From Flavobacterium lindanitolerans (GTDB lineage Bacteria > Bacteroidota > Bacteroidia > Flavobacteriales > Flavobacteriaceae): a stretch of 64,000 bases of DNA. The notes under the pieces were generated by a model, which made no database searches, had not been told where the DNA came from, and saw only the letters and a program-made list of their open reading frames with translations. The DNA lies in assembly GCF_002846575.1 (NCBI RefSeq), contig NZ_PJND01000010.1:62001-126000 (forward strand), given 5' to 3'. A program made the position numbers and the translations under genes. The number at the start of each line of letters is the position of its first letter. The stretch's first letter is position 1. Below are positions 32,627-40,840 of the stretch, in pieces.

Positions 32627-33627
32627 GACAGTTTCTGTTTAGGTTTGCTAAAAAGCAGGCTCCACCAGCCTACCGTTCTTCCTACTGCTTCTGTAAAGGC
32701 TTGCTTTTTTTGCGAGGAAGTAAATACGTTGCCATAACGGATTAGGGTTAGCAACAGTGTAATGCTATGCCATTTTAATTTGGCTTTACCAGATGGTTTC
32801 GGGTATTTAGACCTCCATACATACCAGCCGTTACGCACTACCATTTTTCCGTAAGCATATTTATTTGGCCGTCCTGACGCATCGTGATAATGCGCTAATT
32901 TGGCGTTCGTGTTGATATATAATTTACCTAGGTTGGAAAGTCGTAATGTAAAATCGGCATCTTCGTATAAACCATAACCTTCAAAATAAGTAGAAAACCG
33001 AAGCCTGTCAAAAACCTCTTTTCTGAATGAGGAAACACCGCCCATTAGTTGCTGTACTTCATAAATTTTTCCTGATGGTGGCAAAAAGCCTATGCTTCTG
33101 CCATGAGAATATTCCGGAGCAAAACCAGGCGCCACATTGCTGTCAAGTCCTAATTTCTTTCGGGCTACAAAACGGGAGCCGTCTTTGCGTTTCCAGCCGT
33201 CATACACAAATTCATTAGTCTTCGCTTTATATCCAGCCGGAGTTTGCTGCCATGTTGTTTCGTTAGTGATGTAGCCACCCACGCCTAAAGCTTGAGGATG
33301 TAGTTTATAAACCGATAGAATTTCTGCGAAATAAGTAGGCTCCAAAACGGTATCATCGTCTAAAAAACAAACAATTTCCGTTTCCTGCATTAGCCTGTTA
33401 ATTCCGAAATTTCGTTGTCGTGTAAGTCCGCGGGCTTGTTCGTTAACTTTAAAATAAGAAAGTCCTTTGAAATGTTTTTCTTCTAAAACTGCTTTTGTAA
33501 AATCGTCCGGACTGCCGTCCACAACCAAAATCTCATCAGGGTACACCGTTTGTAGCTGCACGGATTCCAAAAGAGTCCGCAAAGGAGTGGCTCTTTTATA
33601 AGTACAGATAATCAGCGAGAATTTCAT
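32623..33627 (-). CDS. Glycosyltransferase family 2
   Basis: 334 aa, GT-A fold: FSLIICTYKRATPLRTLLES at the start, ILVVDGSPDD, the metal-binding FLDDDTVLEP (DxD), then GGVSSFRKEVF and FEGYGLYEDADFTLRL (catalytic base region). First gene of the 33.6-26.6 kb operon, 20 bases after a -7 box. Confidence 0.92.
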   Translation of the reverse strand: MKFSLIICTYKRATPLRTLLESVQLQTVYPDEILVVDGSPDDFTKAVLEEKHFKGLSYFKVNEQARGLTRQRNFGINRLMQETEIVCFLDDDTVLEPTYFAEILSVYKLHPQALGVGGYITNETTWQQTPAGYKAKTNEFVYDGWKRKDGSRFVARKKLGLDSNVAPGFAPEYSHGRSIGFLPPSGKIYEVQQLMGGVSSFRKEVFDRLRFSTYFEGYGLYEDADFTLRLSNLGKLYINTNAKLAHYHDASGRPNKYAYGKMVVRNGWYVWRSKYPKPSGKAKLKWHSITLLLTLIRYGNVFTSSQKKQAFTEAVGRTVGWWSLLFSKPKQKLS

Positions 33628-33647
33628 AAGATGTGGTTGAGACAGAA

Positions 33648-33655
33648 CAAATATA
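33648..33655 (-). promoter_or_regulatory. -7 box TATATTTG for the first glycan operon
   Basis: TAnnTTTG on minus, 20 bases before the ATG at 33627. TTTG at 33683-33686 (minus) is a possible but distant -33. The rest of the 210-base gap to 33838 holds only the plus-strand box at 33791. Confidence 0.45.
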
Positions 33656-33790
33656 GAAATTTAGGAGTCATTTGTTTCCATTCAAATAATAAACTGATGT
33701 AGTCATCTTAAAAACAATCCTAAATTCAGTTGATTTAAAAATTTTAACCATTTTTACAGATTTCTGTAGCGAAAGATTTTGGAAAACGCC

Positions 33791-33798
33791 TAGGTTTG
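33791..33798 (+). promoter_or_regulatory. -7 box TAGGTTTG before the 90-aa membrane protein
   Basis: TAnnTTTG match 39 bases before the ATG at 33838. Confidence 0.4.
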
Positions 33799-33837
33799 TA
33801 ACAAACATTAGTATGTACTGTAATACGGTATGGAAAA

Positions 33838-34110
33838 ATGGAAAAAATAAAATTTATCTCAATAAGCATAGTAACATTTCTTATTATGCTAACTACCTGG
33901 TTTGTTATCTGTTTTATGCTCGGATATGCAAGTAGCTCCAATTATCAAAAAGAAATATGGATTTTTTACCTTGCAACTCTCTTTTTACATTTCTTTATTA
34001 TGCTGATGATTTTGAATAGGTTATTTGGTTCAAAGCTTAATTTTTTTTATTTACTTTTTAATCTAATAATGTATAGTGGTACTGCTTGGTATTTTTATAA
34101 TTATTCCTAA
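33838..34110 (+). CDS. Small membrane protein, unknown function
   Basis: 90 aa with three hydrophobic helices (about 5-29, 41-62 and 68-88) and almost no soluble part. Not recognised. With the next gene it forms a plus-strand pair embedded in the otherwise minus-strand glycan locus. A second ATG 9 bases upstream (33829) is also in frame. Confidence 0.55.
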   Translation: MEKIKFISISIVTFLIMLTTWFVICFMLGYASSSNYQKEIWIFYLATLFLHFFIMLMILNRLFGSKLNFFYLLFNLIMYSGTAWYFYNYS

Positions 34111-34173
34111 TGAAATACCATTTTGAGCACAATCACGATAAACATTAAAATCAGATATTTAACAATCAAACTC

Positions 34174-34440
34174 ATGAATAAACTATTTGAAATAATCTAT
34201 TGGGTAAAAATTTTTCTTTCACCCTTTATCATTTTTCTTTTTATCGCCTTAGCCATTTATTTTTCTAATGAAGAATTACTTTGGATTTCTGTCTTAATCT
34301 CTATTATTGGAATTATTCTGGGAATAGTTTATGCAGAAAGAATCAGAAGAAAACACGGAACAACGCATTATATGGGAAAAATATATAATACGGATGATAT
34401 ATACGATTATGATGAAATTGTTGATGGACAGAGAAAATGA
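34174..34440 (+). CDS. Small membrane protein, unknown function
   Basis: 88 aa: two predicted helices (about 10-30 and 36-55), then a charged cytoplasmic tail with YAERIRRKHG and an acidic Asp/Tyr end (TDDIYDYDEIVDGQ). An in-frame ATG at 34123 adds 17 residues of little character, so 34174 is preferred. Not recognised. Confidence 0.55.
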   Translation: MNKLFEIIYWVKIFLSPFIIFLFIALAIYFSNEELLWISVLISIIGIILGIVYAERIRRKHGTTHYMGKIYNTDDIYDYDEIVDGQRK

Positions 34441-34636
34441 TAAAACCACCTATGAAAAAAATCTCCTCAGATATCCTAAAAAAAAATGGCTTACCGCCTG
34501 GTCGCTATCAAGAGAATTGCCGTTGCCAATTACATTCAAATCTGGTTTTAAAGTTGAAACTGACGATGTGAAACAAAAAAAATATTTGTTTCCAGAACAC
34601 AATGATTTTATCGAACTTTCTAACACTGTCAATTAA
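34424..34636 (+). CDS. Possible short or degraded ORF
   Basis: 70 aa in a different frame, overlapping the end of the previous gene by 17 bases (MDRENDKTTYEKNLLRYPKK, later FKVETDDVKQKKYLFPEHND). Another frame across 34453-34530 also reads plausibly (MKKISSDILKKNGLPPGRYQ), so this may be the remnant of one frameshifted gene rather than a real 70-aa protein. Low certainty. Confidence 0.25.
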   Translation: MDRENDKTTYEKNLLRYPKKKWLTAWSLSRELPLPITFKSGFKVETDDVKQKKYLFPEHNDFIELSNTVN

Positions 34637-34731
34637 CCTTGGATTTTTCTAAAAGCCTGTGCCACTCCTGAAGAAATAAAAAGCCCTGTTTCTAAAAAAT
34701 GGACATTTCAATCACAAGGTTATATAATTAT

Positions 34732-35235
34732 CTAATGCCGCATATTAAACAATCGGATACATAACGGTATCATTCCTAACGAGACGGCTACAAAAATAAA
34801 AACCCGTATATAGTTGAGCGTCTGCCAAAATTTGACCCTGCTGAGCAAATCTTTAGTTCCATTGGATGCAATTGCCATTTTTTGGAAATCGATAATTGCA
34901 GGTGCAAAATAAGAAAGTGTCCAAATCCTGACAGCGATGTGGATGGCAAGCAAAACTAAAAGCCAATTCCGTATCGGGTCGATTTTCCAACAGAAATACA
35001 ACGCCAGCAAAAAAGTAATTTCATGCAGGGAATGGAACACTATCCAGAAAATTTTCAGACTGCTCCCCTGTCCGTCTAATAAGAGTTTAAAATTATCCGG
35101 TGGCGAAACTGTCCATTTTGGAACAAAAAGTAATGTTTCAAAAATTTGTGCCCCGTTCATCATAAAATAAATAAGGGTCGTAATACAGAGCCATAGCTCT
35201 GCTCTTGACAGGTAGCTTGTCGTAATATTTTCCAT
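34732..35235 (-). CDS. Four-helix membrane protein, unknown function
   Basis: 167 aa with four predicted helices (about 12-35, 58-82, 90-110 and 140-162) and conserved-looking FHSLHEITFLLALYFCWK. The layout resembles DUF1772/anthrone-oxygenase-like membrane proteins, but the match is by shape only. It follows the MarR gene by one base, so it is almost certainly its cotranscribed target. Confidence 0.65.
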   Translation of the reverse strand: MENITTSYLSRAELWLCITTLIYFMMNGAQIFETLLFVPKWTVSPPDNFKLLLDGQGSSLKIFWIVFHSLHEITFLLALYFCWKIDPIRNWLLVLLAIHIAVRIWTLSYFAPAIIDFQKMAIASNGTKDLLSRVKFWQTLNYIRVFIFVAVSLGMIPLCIRLFNMRH

Positions 35236-35236
35236 T

Positions 35237-35698
35237 TTAATCGTCTGATTTAGGATTCATCGAATCGGTTACTTCTTTCATTATGATAGTGGCTTCCGAA
35301 AAATATCGTTTTATGGATTCCATTTCCGAGGATGAAAAAGAAGTAATCAATGCTGTAGTTTTTTGTTGGAGTTCCTCAAAAAGTGGCTGTAATAATTTCA
35401 TGGCATTTTCTTCATCAGGTACGATGATTACTTTTCTTCTATCGTCTCTGCTAAATTTTCTTTTCAGAAGCTTTTTTTTCTCCAGTCGGTCAATTAGTCC
35501 GGTAACAGCACCGGTAGTCAATCCTGTCAATTTAGAAAGTTCACCTGCTGTCAATTCTTTATGTTGTAGAATAAGTCCCAGGTATTTATGATCAGAACCT
35601 GCCAGGCCTGCTTTGCGGGCAATTGCTTCATGCATAAAAATCGAAGCGTCAGAATATTGTCGGCTCGCCAGTCTGAATTGTTGGAGTAAATCGTTCAT
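35237..35698 (-). CDS. MarR-family transcriptional regulator
   Basis: 153 aa. Winged helix-turn-helix: LTAGELSKLTGLTTGAVTGLIDRLEKKKLLKRKFSRDDRRKVIIV (partly quoted; recognition helix TTGAVTGLIDRLEKK, wing RDDRRK). The N-terminal ARKAGLAGSDHKYLGLI helices form the dimer. Typically represses its own operon and releases DNA on ligand or oxidant binding. Operon with the four-helix membrane protein. It sits between the two blocks of glycan genes and could be unrelated to them. Confidence 0.9.
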   Translation of the reverse strand: MNDLLQQFRLASRQYSDASIFMHEAIARKAGLAGSDHKYLGLILQHKELTAGELSKLTGLTTGAVTGLIDRLEKKKLLKRKFSRDDRRKVIIVPDEENAMKLLQPLFEELQQKTTALITSFSSSEMESIKRYFSEATIIMKEVTDSMNPKSDD

Positions 35699-35732
35699 AT
35701 CAATTTATCTTAGTAAATAAATGTCTTAGCTA

Positions 35733-35740
35733 CAAAGATA
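35733..35740 (-). promoter_or_regulatory. -7 box TATCTTTG for the MarR operon
   Basis: TAnnTTTG on minus, 34 bases before the ATG at 35698, with TTTG (minus 35760-35757) 16 bases further upstream as a possible -33. Direct repeats of TCTTAG (35708 and 35724) lie between the box and the start and could be operator half-sites. Confidence 0.45.
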
Positions 35741-35845
35741 TTATTTTTTTATATAACAAAGACCTATTCTACTCTAAATTATTTCTCTATACTCTTAGAG
35801 ATAATGTTTAAGAGTCGATTTTCCAGAATAAATCAGGTAAATAAC

Positions 35846-37393
35846 TTAGCTGTTTTTAATTTTATTAGCCCAAAAAAGGCTTACTGCCCACTTTGCTTTG
35901 AAGTTTTTATAATAGCGAAATGGATTCCGGATAGGCTGGTGTTTGTAAAATTTAAAAAAAGAAACCGTTTTATAACCTTGCAGTTGTGTTTTTGATTGAT
36001 GCAATAATCTGTAAAGCATCACTGTAGGTGATGGTTTTGGCTGTAATTTCTCATGTTTCCAAGCCAATTCAGGTTTGGTACGAAAACCGCCTATTGGAGC
36101 TTTTAAGTGTAGTATTTGGGGAAAAGGAAAGTACAATACATCATATCCTTTATTTCGAAGTTGCATTCCGAAATCGGCATCTTCACCAAAACCAAATTCA
36201 AAACTGAGGTCAAATTGGAGTCCCTTTAGCATTTCGGCTTTTACGATACTGCAACCGGAACCAAATGTTTTCCATTGAAACACAGTATCGAATACGGTTT
36301 TTTCATTTAGCTGCAAACAGCTAAGCGTATTGGCTTCATTTCCGTATTTGGTAATCTGACTGAAAGCCGTTTCCAAAAAGTCTTCACCAATGCGAATGTC
36401 ATCATCCGCAAAGAAAACCCATTCACTTTCAATTTGCGTCAGGGCAATATTACGGGCATTGCAGGCTCCTGCCTGATGGGTGAACGCATGCGAAATGGCA
36501 AAAGGCCAGGAAGTATTTTTCAAAAAATCCAGATTGCTTTGGCTTCCTTCAGCAGGGTTCTGCTCTACAATAATAACTTTTTGGGGCAATTGGGTTTGAA
36601 CTGCCAAATCAGATAGAAACGTATGCAGATATTGTTCCCTTCCAATAGTTGGTATCACAACATCAACCGTTGCTTTGTTTATAATTTTTCTTGAAGATTG
36701 AACCACAAGAGTATCTAAAGCCTTGCCGTCTGTTTTTCTTTTACTATAAAATAAGCTTTGAAAAAAGGCTTTTGAATGACCCGATTTTTGGTGCAAGACG
36801 TAATTAAGCCGTAAAAGAAACAACCACCGGAACTTGTAATGTTGACGTACAAATTTGAAAACAGTTTTTGCAGTCGCTTTTGGAGTTTTATAGTCTGTAT
36901 TGGAATGCAAAAGCAATCGGGGTTCCGAGTAACACAAAAGTCCGTGTGGCATCCATAGCTTCGCTAAAGAATGCAGGAAATAATTGAAATCCTTATCATG
37001 CACAATTTCTTTTTCCAAACACAAAAGCACTTCACTAGCTATTCCGCCTATGGCAGCACTGGCAAACCAGGTTGCGAACTTTTCATTCTTGTTTGGATTG
37101 GCAAAAAGGCTTTCGTCTACATATCCGATAGTATCCGGAAAATAGTTTTCTTTTACCGGATTGTAAAAAGCCATTATTTTTTTATGATGGAAAATAGCAG
37201 CAATACTATCACTATCCTTATTAAAATAATTGCGTTGTGATTCATGACACCAAAACAACAGCGATTCAGGAAACGCATGTGCTACTTCAAACAGCGTATC
37301 TGCAATGGAAGCCAGACGAACCGGAACGTCTTCCTGTAAAATATCGTTCCAGACCTGTGTTACTGCATTATTTTGGTGGTAGAGAATAATCAT
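35846..37393 (-). CDS. Glycosyltransferase family 2 with unusual N-terminal extension
   Basis: 515 aa. The GT-A domain lies from about residue 243: VDVVIPTIGREQYLHTFLSD, KVIIVEQNPAEG, HQAGACNARNIALTQIESEW, the metal site VFFADDDIRIG and FEFGFGEDADFGMQLRNKGY. The first 240 residues are a separate module that I do not recognise (LLFWCHESQRNYF, FHHKKIMAFYNPV, HSLAKLWMPHGLLCYSEPRL). Last gene of the 16-gene operon; 4-base overlap with the preceding gene. Confidence 0.9.
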   Translation of the reverse strand: MIILYHQNNAVTQVWNDILQEDVPVRLASIADTLFEVAHAFPESLLFWCHESQRNYFNKDSDSIAAIFHHKKIMAFYNPVKENYFPDTIGYVDESLFANPNKNEKFATWFASAAIGGIASEVLLCLEKEIVHDKDFNYFLHSLAKLWMPHGLLCYSEPRLLLHSNTDYKTPKATAKTVFKFVRQHYKFRWLFLLRLNYVLHQKSGHSKAFFQSLFYSKRKTDGKALDTLVVQSSRKIINKATVDVVIPTIGREQYLHTFLSDLAVQTQLPQKVIIVEQNPAEGSQSNLDFLKNTSWPFAISHAFTHQAGACNARNIALTQIESEWVFFADDDIRIGEDFLETAFSQITKYGNEANTLSCLQLNEKTVFDTVFQWKTFGSGCSIVKAEMLKGLQFDLSFEFGFGEDADFGMQLRNKGYDVLYFPFPQILHLKAPIGGFRTKPELAWKHEKLQPKPSPTVMLYRLLHQSKTQLQGYKTVSFFKFYKHQPIRNPFRYYKNFKAKWAVSLFWANKIKNS

Positions 37394-38532
37394 AACTGCT
37401 GCTTATAGAATTCAATATTTTGCAGGACTGTTTTTCGTATGTCAAAAACATGCTCCACACGTGTCCTGGCATTTTTGCCAAGTTGCAACACCTGATTTTT
37501 ATCGGTAATCAGTTTGTTTATTTTTTCAGCATATACTGTATGGTCTTTTGGATGTACCAAAAAACCGCTTTCTCCATCAACAATCAATTCTTTTGCCCAG
37601 CCGATATTACTATTCACAACAGCCTTTTGCATGGCCATACATTCTATCGTTACCATACCCAGAGTTTCGGCAAAAGTCGGGAATACGCATACATTGGCCT
37701 TTTGGATATGTTCCCGAATCTCATTATAAGGCACTCTTCCCAAATAACTGACTTTCTCTTTTAGCGTTTCATTTAACATGGAATGCAACAATTGCCAGGT
37801 TGATGATGATTGTGTTTGTAAATCATACGAATCAGAACCGATTAATAAAAGATGTGCTTCCGGATTTTTTACAACAACTTTTTCCAGAATAGCAGGAAGT
37901 TCCAACACGCCTTTTTTCCTGATAATAGTCCCGATATATAAAATCAGACCGGGTTCAAAATCCTCCGGCGTTTCATTTGAAAAATCTGAAAGCTGGATTC
38001 CGTAATGCAAAGTTTGAATAAGTTTGCCCTTGATTTTAAAAATCTCTTTTGTAAGATTGCCCGCAAATTGTGTTGGCGCGATATAAACTTTTGCCTTTTC
38101 CAATCCGAGTTTTTCAAACCAAAAGTTTTTACGCTTCTGTTTTCGGTTTTCCAAATGGCAGAAATAGGCATCGCTGCCATGAAAACGGATGACCAAAGGT
38201 GCATTCAGATTCATAAAGGCTGTAATTCCTGTCCAGTCCGGAGCTTCTACCAAATCAATCTTATCTTTTGTAATGTAACGATTAAGATAATTCTGGAGGT
38301 GCTTTCTATAAAAATACCAACCAAAAGCTTTATATTTTTTATGTTGTATCAGATGAATTTTTATGCCGTCTTCTTCCAGGATTTCATTTGTCTTTTGGGA
38401 ATACACAAAAACCGAAACCTTGATTCCTTCTTTATGCAGAGCCAAAACAAGATTTTTGATGCTGGTTCCGATTCCGGCAGCATGGCGAACCTTTTCATGA
38501 GGATATTCCGGTGTTAGAAAAGCTATGTGCAT
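37390..38532 (-). CDS. Glycosyltransferase family 4
   Basis: 380 aa, GT-B: HIAFLTPEYPHEKVRHAAGI (GT4 opening), IDLVEAPDWTGI, APLVIRFHGSDAYF, LILYIGTIIRKKGVLELPAI, PTFAETLGMVTIECMAMQKAVVNSN (E-x7-E region). Transcribed between the SGNH-like gene (shared base 38532) and the long GT2. Sugar unknown. Confidence 0.92.
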   Translation of the reverse strand: MHIAFLTPEYPHEKVRHAAGIGTSIKNLVLALHKEGIKVSVFVYSQKTNEILEEDGIKIHLIQHKKYKAFGWYFYRKHLQNYLNRYITKDKIDLVEAPDWTGITAFMNLNAPLVIRFHGSDAYFCHLENRKQKRKNFWFEKLGLEKAKVYIAPTQFAGNLTKEIFKIKGKLIQTLHYGIQLSDFSNETPEDFEPGLILYIGTIIRKKGVLELPAILEKVVVKNPEAHLLLIGSDSYDLQTQSSSTWQLLHSMLNETLKEKVSYLGRVPYNEIREHIQKANVCVFPTFAETLGMVTIECMAMQKAVVNSNIGWAKELIVDGESGFLVHPKDHTVYAEKINKLITDKNQVLQLGKNARTRVEHVFDIRKTVLQNIEFYKQQL

Positions 38533-39404
38533 TATTGAAAAAATTTATCCAAAAGAAACTGCGTAAAGATAGTAGCTCCTTTTTCGTTCATATGTCCGCA
38601 GGAAGAAAAATAATCATCGCTGGTTACTACAGCTTCAAAATTATGAACTTCCGGATATAATTTGACAACATCTTCAAAATATGCAGCATTTTTTACATTC
38701 TCGCACATGGGTGTTGTTACAGCAATCAATCGTATGTTATTTTCCCTGCAGATTTTTTTAATCCTTTCATAAGCCGTATTTCGCTTCGGACTGTATTTTG
38801 AAAGGTCATACTTCATGTTTTTTCCTTCGCCTTTTAATGGATAAAAACCATGACGTTGCAAGGATTTTGATGGTCTTTCCGCTATCGTAAAAAATAATTC
38901 CCTGCTTCCTATTTTAGCATCATATTTTAGATAGCGGTAAAATGGCAGGTAATACAATTGGTCAAAATCTTCTATATTTTTATAATAGTCTCTAATCTGA
39001 ACCGACTCTTTCAAATAAGGATAGAAATAAGCGCGGGTACCTTCAGAAAATCCGTTGGAATTGATATTCAGGTCTACCTCAACGACAAGGTTTTTAATTT
39101 TTGTTCCTTTTGCCAATAAAAGTTCCAGTAACAAAGCACTCTCTTCCAATCGGGAACCACTCATTCCGAAATTATAAGCCGAATAGCCTTTATCGATAAA
39201 CAATTGCGGAACAAAATGGTTGTTGGCTCTCGACGAACCTAAGAAAATCACATCGTAGTCCTGTGGTTTTCCGGTATAGGCCAATGCTATTTTATTTCTG
39301 GGTTTGCTGTTTACATATCCAGCCGTGAAAGCATAATCCAACAGATAGATTACGGCTATAAAACCGACAAAAACCTTAAGCAGATGGAGCAGAAATCTTT
39401 TCAT
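38532..39404 (-). CDS. SGNH-like protein partnered with MBOAT acyltransferase
   Basis: 290 aa with an N-terminal signal-anchor (KRFLLHLLKVFVGFIAVIYL). The SGNH block I is DVIFLGSSRANNHFVPQ and block V is SCGHMNEKGATIFTQF. Such proteins pair with MBOAT proteins to acylate polysaccharides in the periplasm. The catalytic Asp usually three residues before the His is Ser here (S-C-G-H), so hydrolase-like activity is uncertain. Coupled to the MBOAT gene (shared base 39404). Confidence 0.72.
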   Translation of the reverse strand: MKRFLLHLLKVFVGFIAVIYLLDYAFTAGYVNSKPRNKIALAYTGKPQDYDVIFLGSSRANNHFVPQLFIDKGYSAYNFGMSGSRLEESALLLELLLAKGTKIKNLVVEVDLNINSNGFSEGTRAYFYPYLKESVQIRDYYKNIEDFDQLYYLPFYRYLKYDAKIGSRELFFTIAERPSKSLQRHGFYPLKGEGKNMKYDLSKYSPKRNTAYERIKKICRENNIRLIAVTTPMCENVKNAAYFEDVVKLYPEVHNFEAVVTSDDYFSSCGHMNEKGATIFTQFLLDKFFQ

Positions 39405-40837
39405 CAGAATTGGAAATAAATAAAACTTTTATACTCGCTATACACTCCAAACAACAATAAAACCGCAATGGCTAAAGCAATTTTCAGATAGCTGTATCGT
39501 CCGGAAATTGGTTCTACTTTATAGCGGTTGAACCATTCAAAACCAACAAACAACAAAATCATGAGCAGCAGTTCATAATTATAGCGTTCTATGCTAAAAT
39601 ACTGGCTTTTGAATTTCAAGTTGGTAAACATTCTCTGTATGTATCCGAATGCTTCGGTGATTGTTGGTGCTCTAAAAAATATCCATGCAAAACACGTTAA
39701 TAGAAACGTCAGTCCGATTTGAGGAATCAGTTTGAGTGCCTGAACCGGATTTACATTTTCAATATTTCCGGTATGTATTCTGTTTTTCTTACTTAGGAGC
39801 AACGGAAGGAAATACAATGCATTTAAGAATCCCCATACCAGAAAAGTCCAGTTGGCACCATGCCAAAAGCCGCTTACCAAAAAGATGATAAATGTATTCC
39901 TGATTTTCATCCACGTTCCGCCTTTACTACCTCCTAATGGAATATAAAGATAATCCCGAAACCAGGATGAAAGCGAAATATGCCACCGCCGCCAGAATTC
40001 TGCAATATCCCTTGAAAAATAAGGGTAATCAAAGTTTTTGAGCAAGTTGATACCAAAAAGTTTAGAAGTTCCTAAAGCAATATCGGAATAACCCGAAAAG
40101 TCACCATAAATCTGAAAGGCAAAATAAACTGCTCCCAACATAAGTGACAGGCTGTTCATGTTTTCATAATTGTCAAAAACAGCATTGGCATATTGGGCAC
40201 AACTATCTGCAATGACTATTTTTTTGACCAATCCCCATAAAATCTGATGCAGTCCTTCCTTCGCCTGCTGATAGTCAAAATTTCGTTTGACTTTTACCTG
40301 GGGCAAAAGATGCGTTGCCCTTTCAATTGGTCCGGCTACCAGTAATGGAAAATAGCTTACAAAAAGTGCATAGTCAATAAAATTCCGTTCGGCACGAATA
40401 CGCTCTTTGTAAATATCAATGATATATGAAAGTCCGTGAAAGGTATAAAATGAAATTCCAACGGGTAAAACCAATTTGAGAAGTAACGGATTGGCCTGCA
40501 AACCAAATCCTTTCAACAATTCTGAAAAGGAAACTGCAAAAAAATCATAGTATTTGAATACGCCAAGAAATCCGAGATTTACGCCAACGCTAATCCAAAA
40601 CCAGGTTTTTCTACTCGCTTTAGATTGGCTGTTTTCTATTTTTAATGCCGTAAAATAATCCAGTCCTGTCGAAAAAATTAATAGGAATAAAAATCTCCAG
40701 TCCCAACACGAATAAAAATAGTAGCTTGCTATAATCAGCAATGCATTTTGTGCCTTTTTGGATGTCTTGAATACAAACCAATAAAGACAAAAAACTACAG
40801 GAAGAAAGACCGCAAACGACAGGGAATTGAAGAACAT
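39404..40837 (-). CDS. MBOAT-family O-acyltransferase (AlgI-like)
   Basis: 477 aa, about 10 helices. MBOAT signatures: GISFYTFHGLSYIIDIYK, SYFPLLVAGPIERA, DFSGYSDIALG, RDIAEFWRRWHISLSSWFRDYLYIPLGGS (partly quoted) and the invariant His in VSGFWHGANWTFLVWGFLNA. It transfers acyl (typically acetyl) groups across the inner membrane to the SGNH partner. Gap of 3 bases to the preceding gene and shared-base overlap with the SGNH gene. Confidence 0.94.
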   Translation of the reverse strand: MFFNSLSFAVFLPVVFCLYWFVFKTSKKAQNALLIIASYYFYSCWDWRFLFLLIFSTGLDYFTALKIENSQSKASRKTWFWISVGVNLGFLGVFKYYDFFAVSFSELLKGFGLQANPLLLKLVLPVGISFYTFHGLSYIIDIYKERIRAERNFIDYALFVSYFPLLVAGPIERATHLLPQVKVKRNFDYQQAKEGLHQILWGLVKKIVIADSCAQYANAVFDNYENMNSLSLMLGAVYFAFQIYGDFSGYSDIALGTSKLFGINLLKNFDYPYFSRDIAEFWRRWHISLSSWFRDYLYIPLGGSKGGTWMKIRNTFIIFLVSGFWHGANWTFLVWGFLNALYFLPLLLSKKNRIHTGNIENVNPVQALKLIPQIGLTFLLTCFAWIFFRAPTITEAFGYIQRMFTNLKFKSQYFSIERYNYELLLMILLFVGFEWFNRYKVEPISGRYSYLKIALAIAVLLLFGVYSEYKSFIYFQF

Positions 40838-40840
40838 ATT

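Noticed and set aside
34331..34423. N-terminal part of the frame overlapping the 88-aa gene
   Set aside because: It is an out-of-frame reading of the real membrane-protein tail; only the part after 34424 might be coding.
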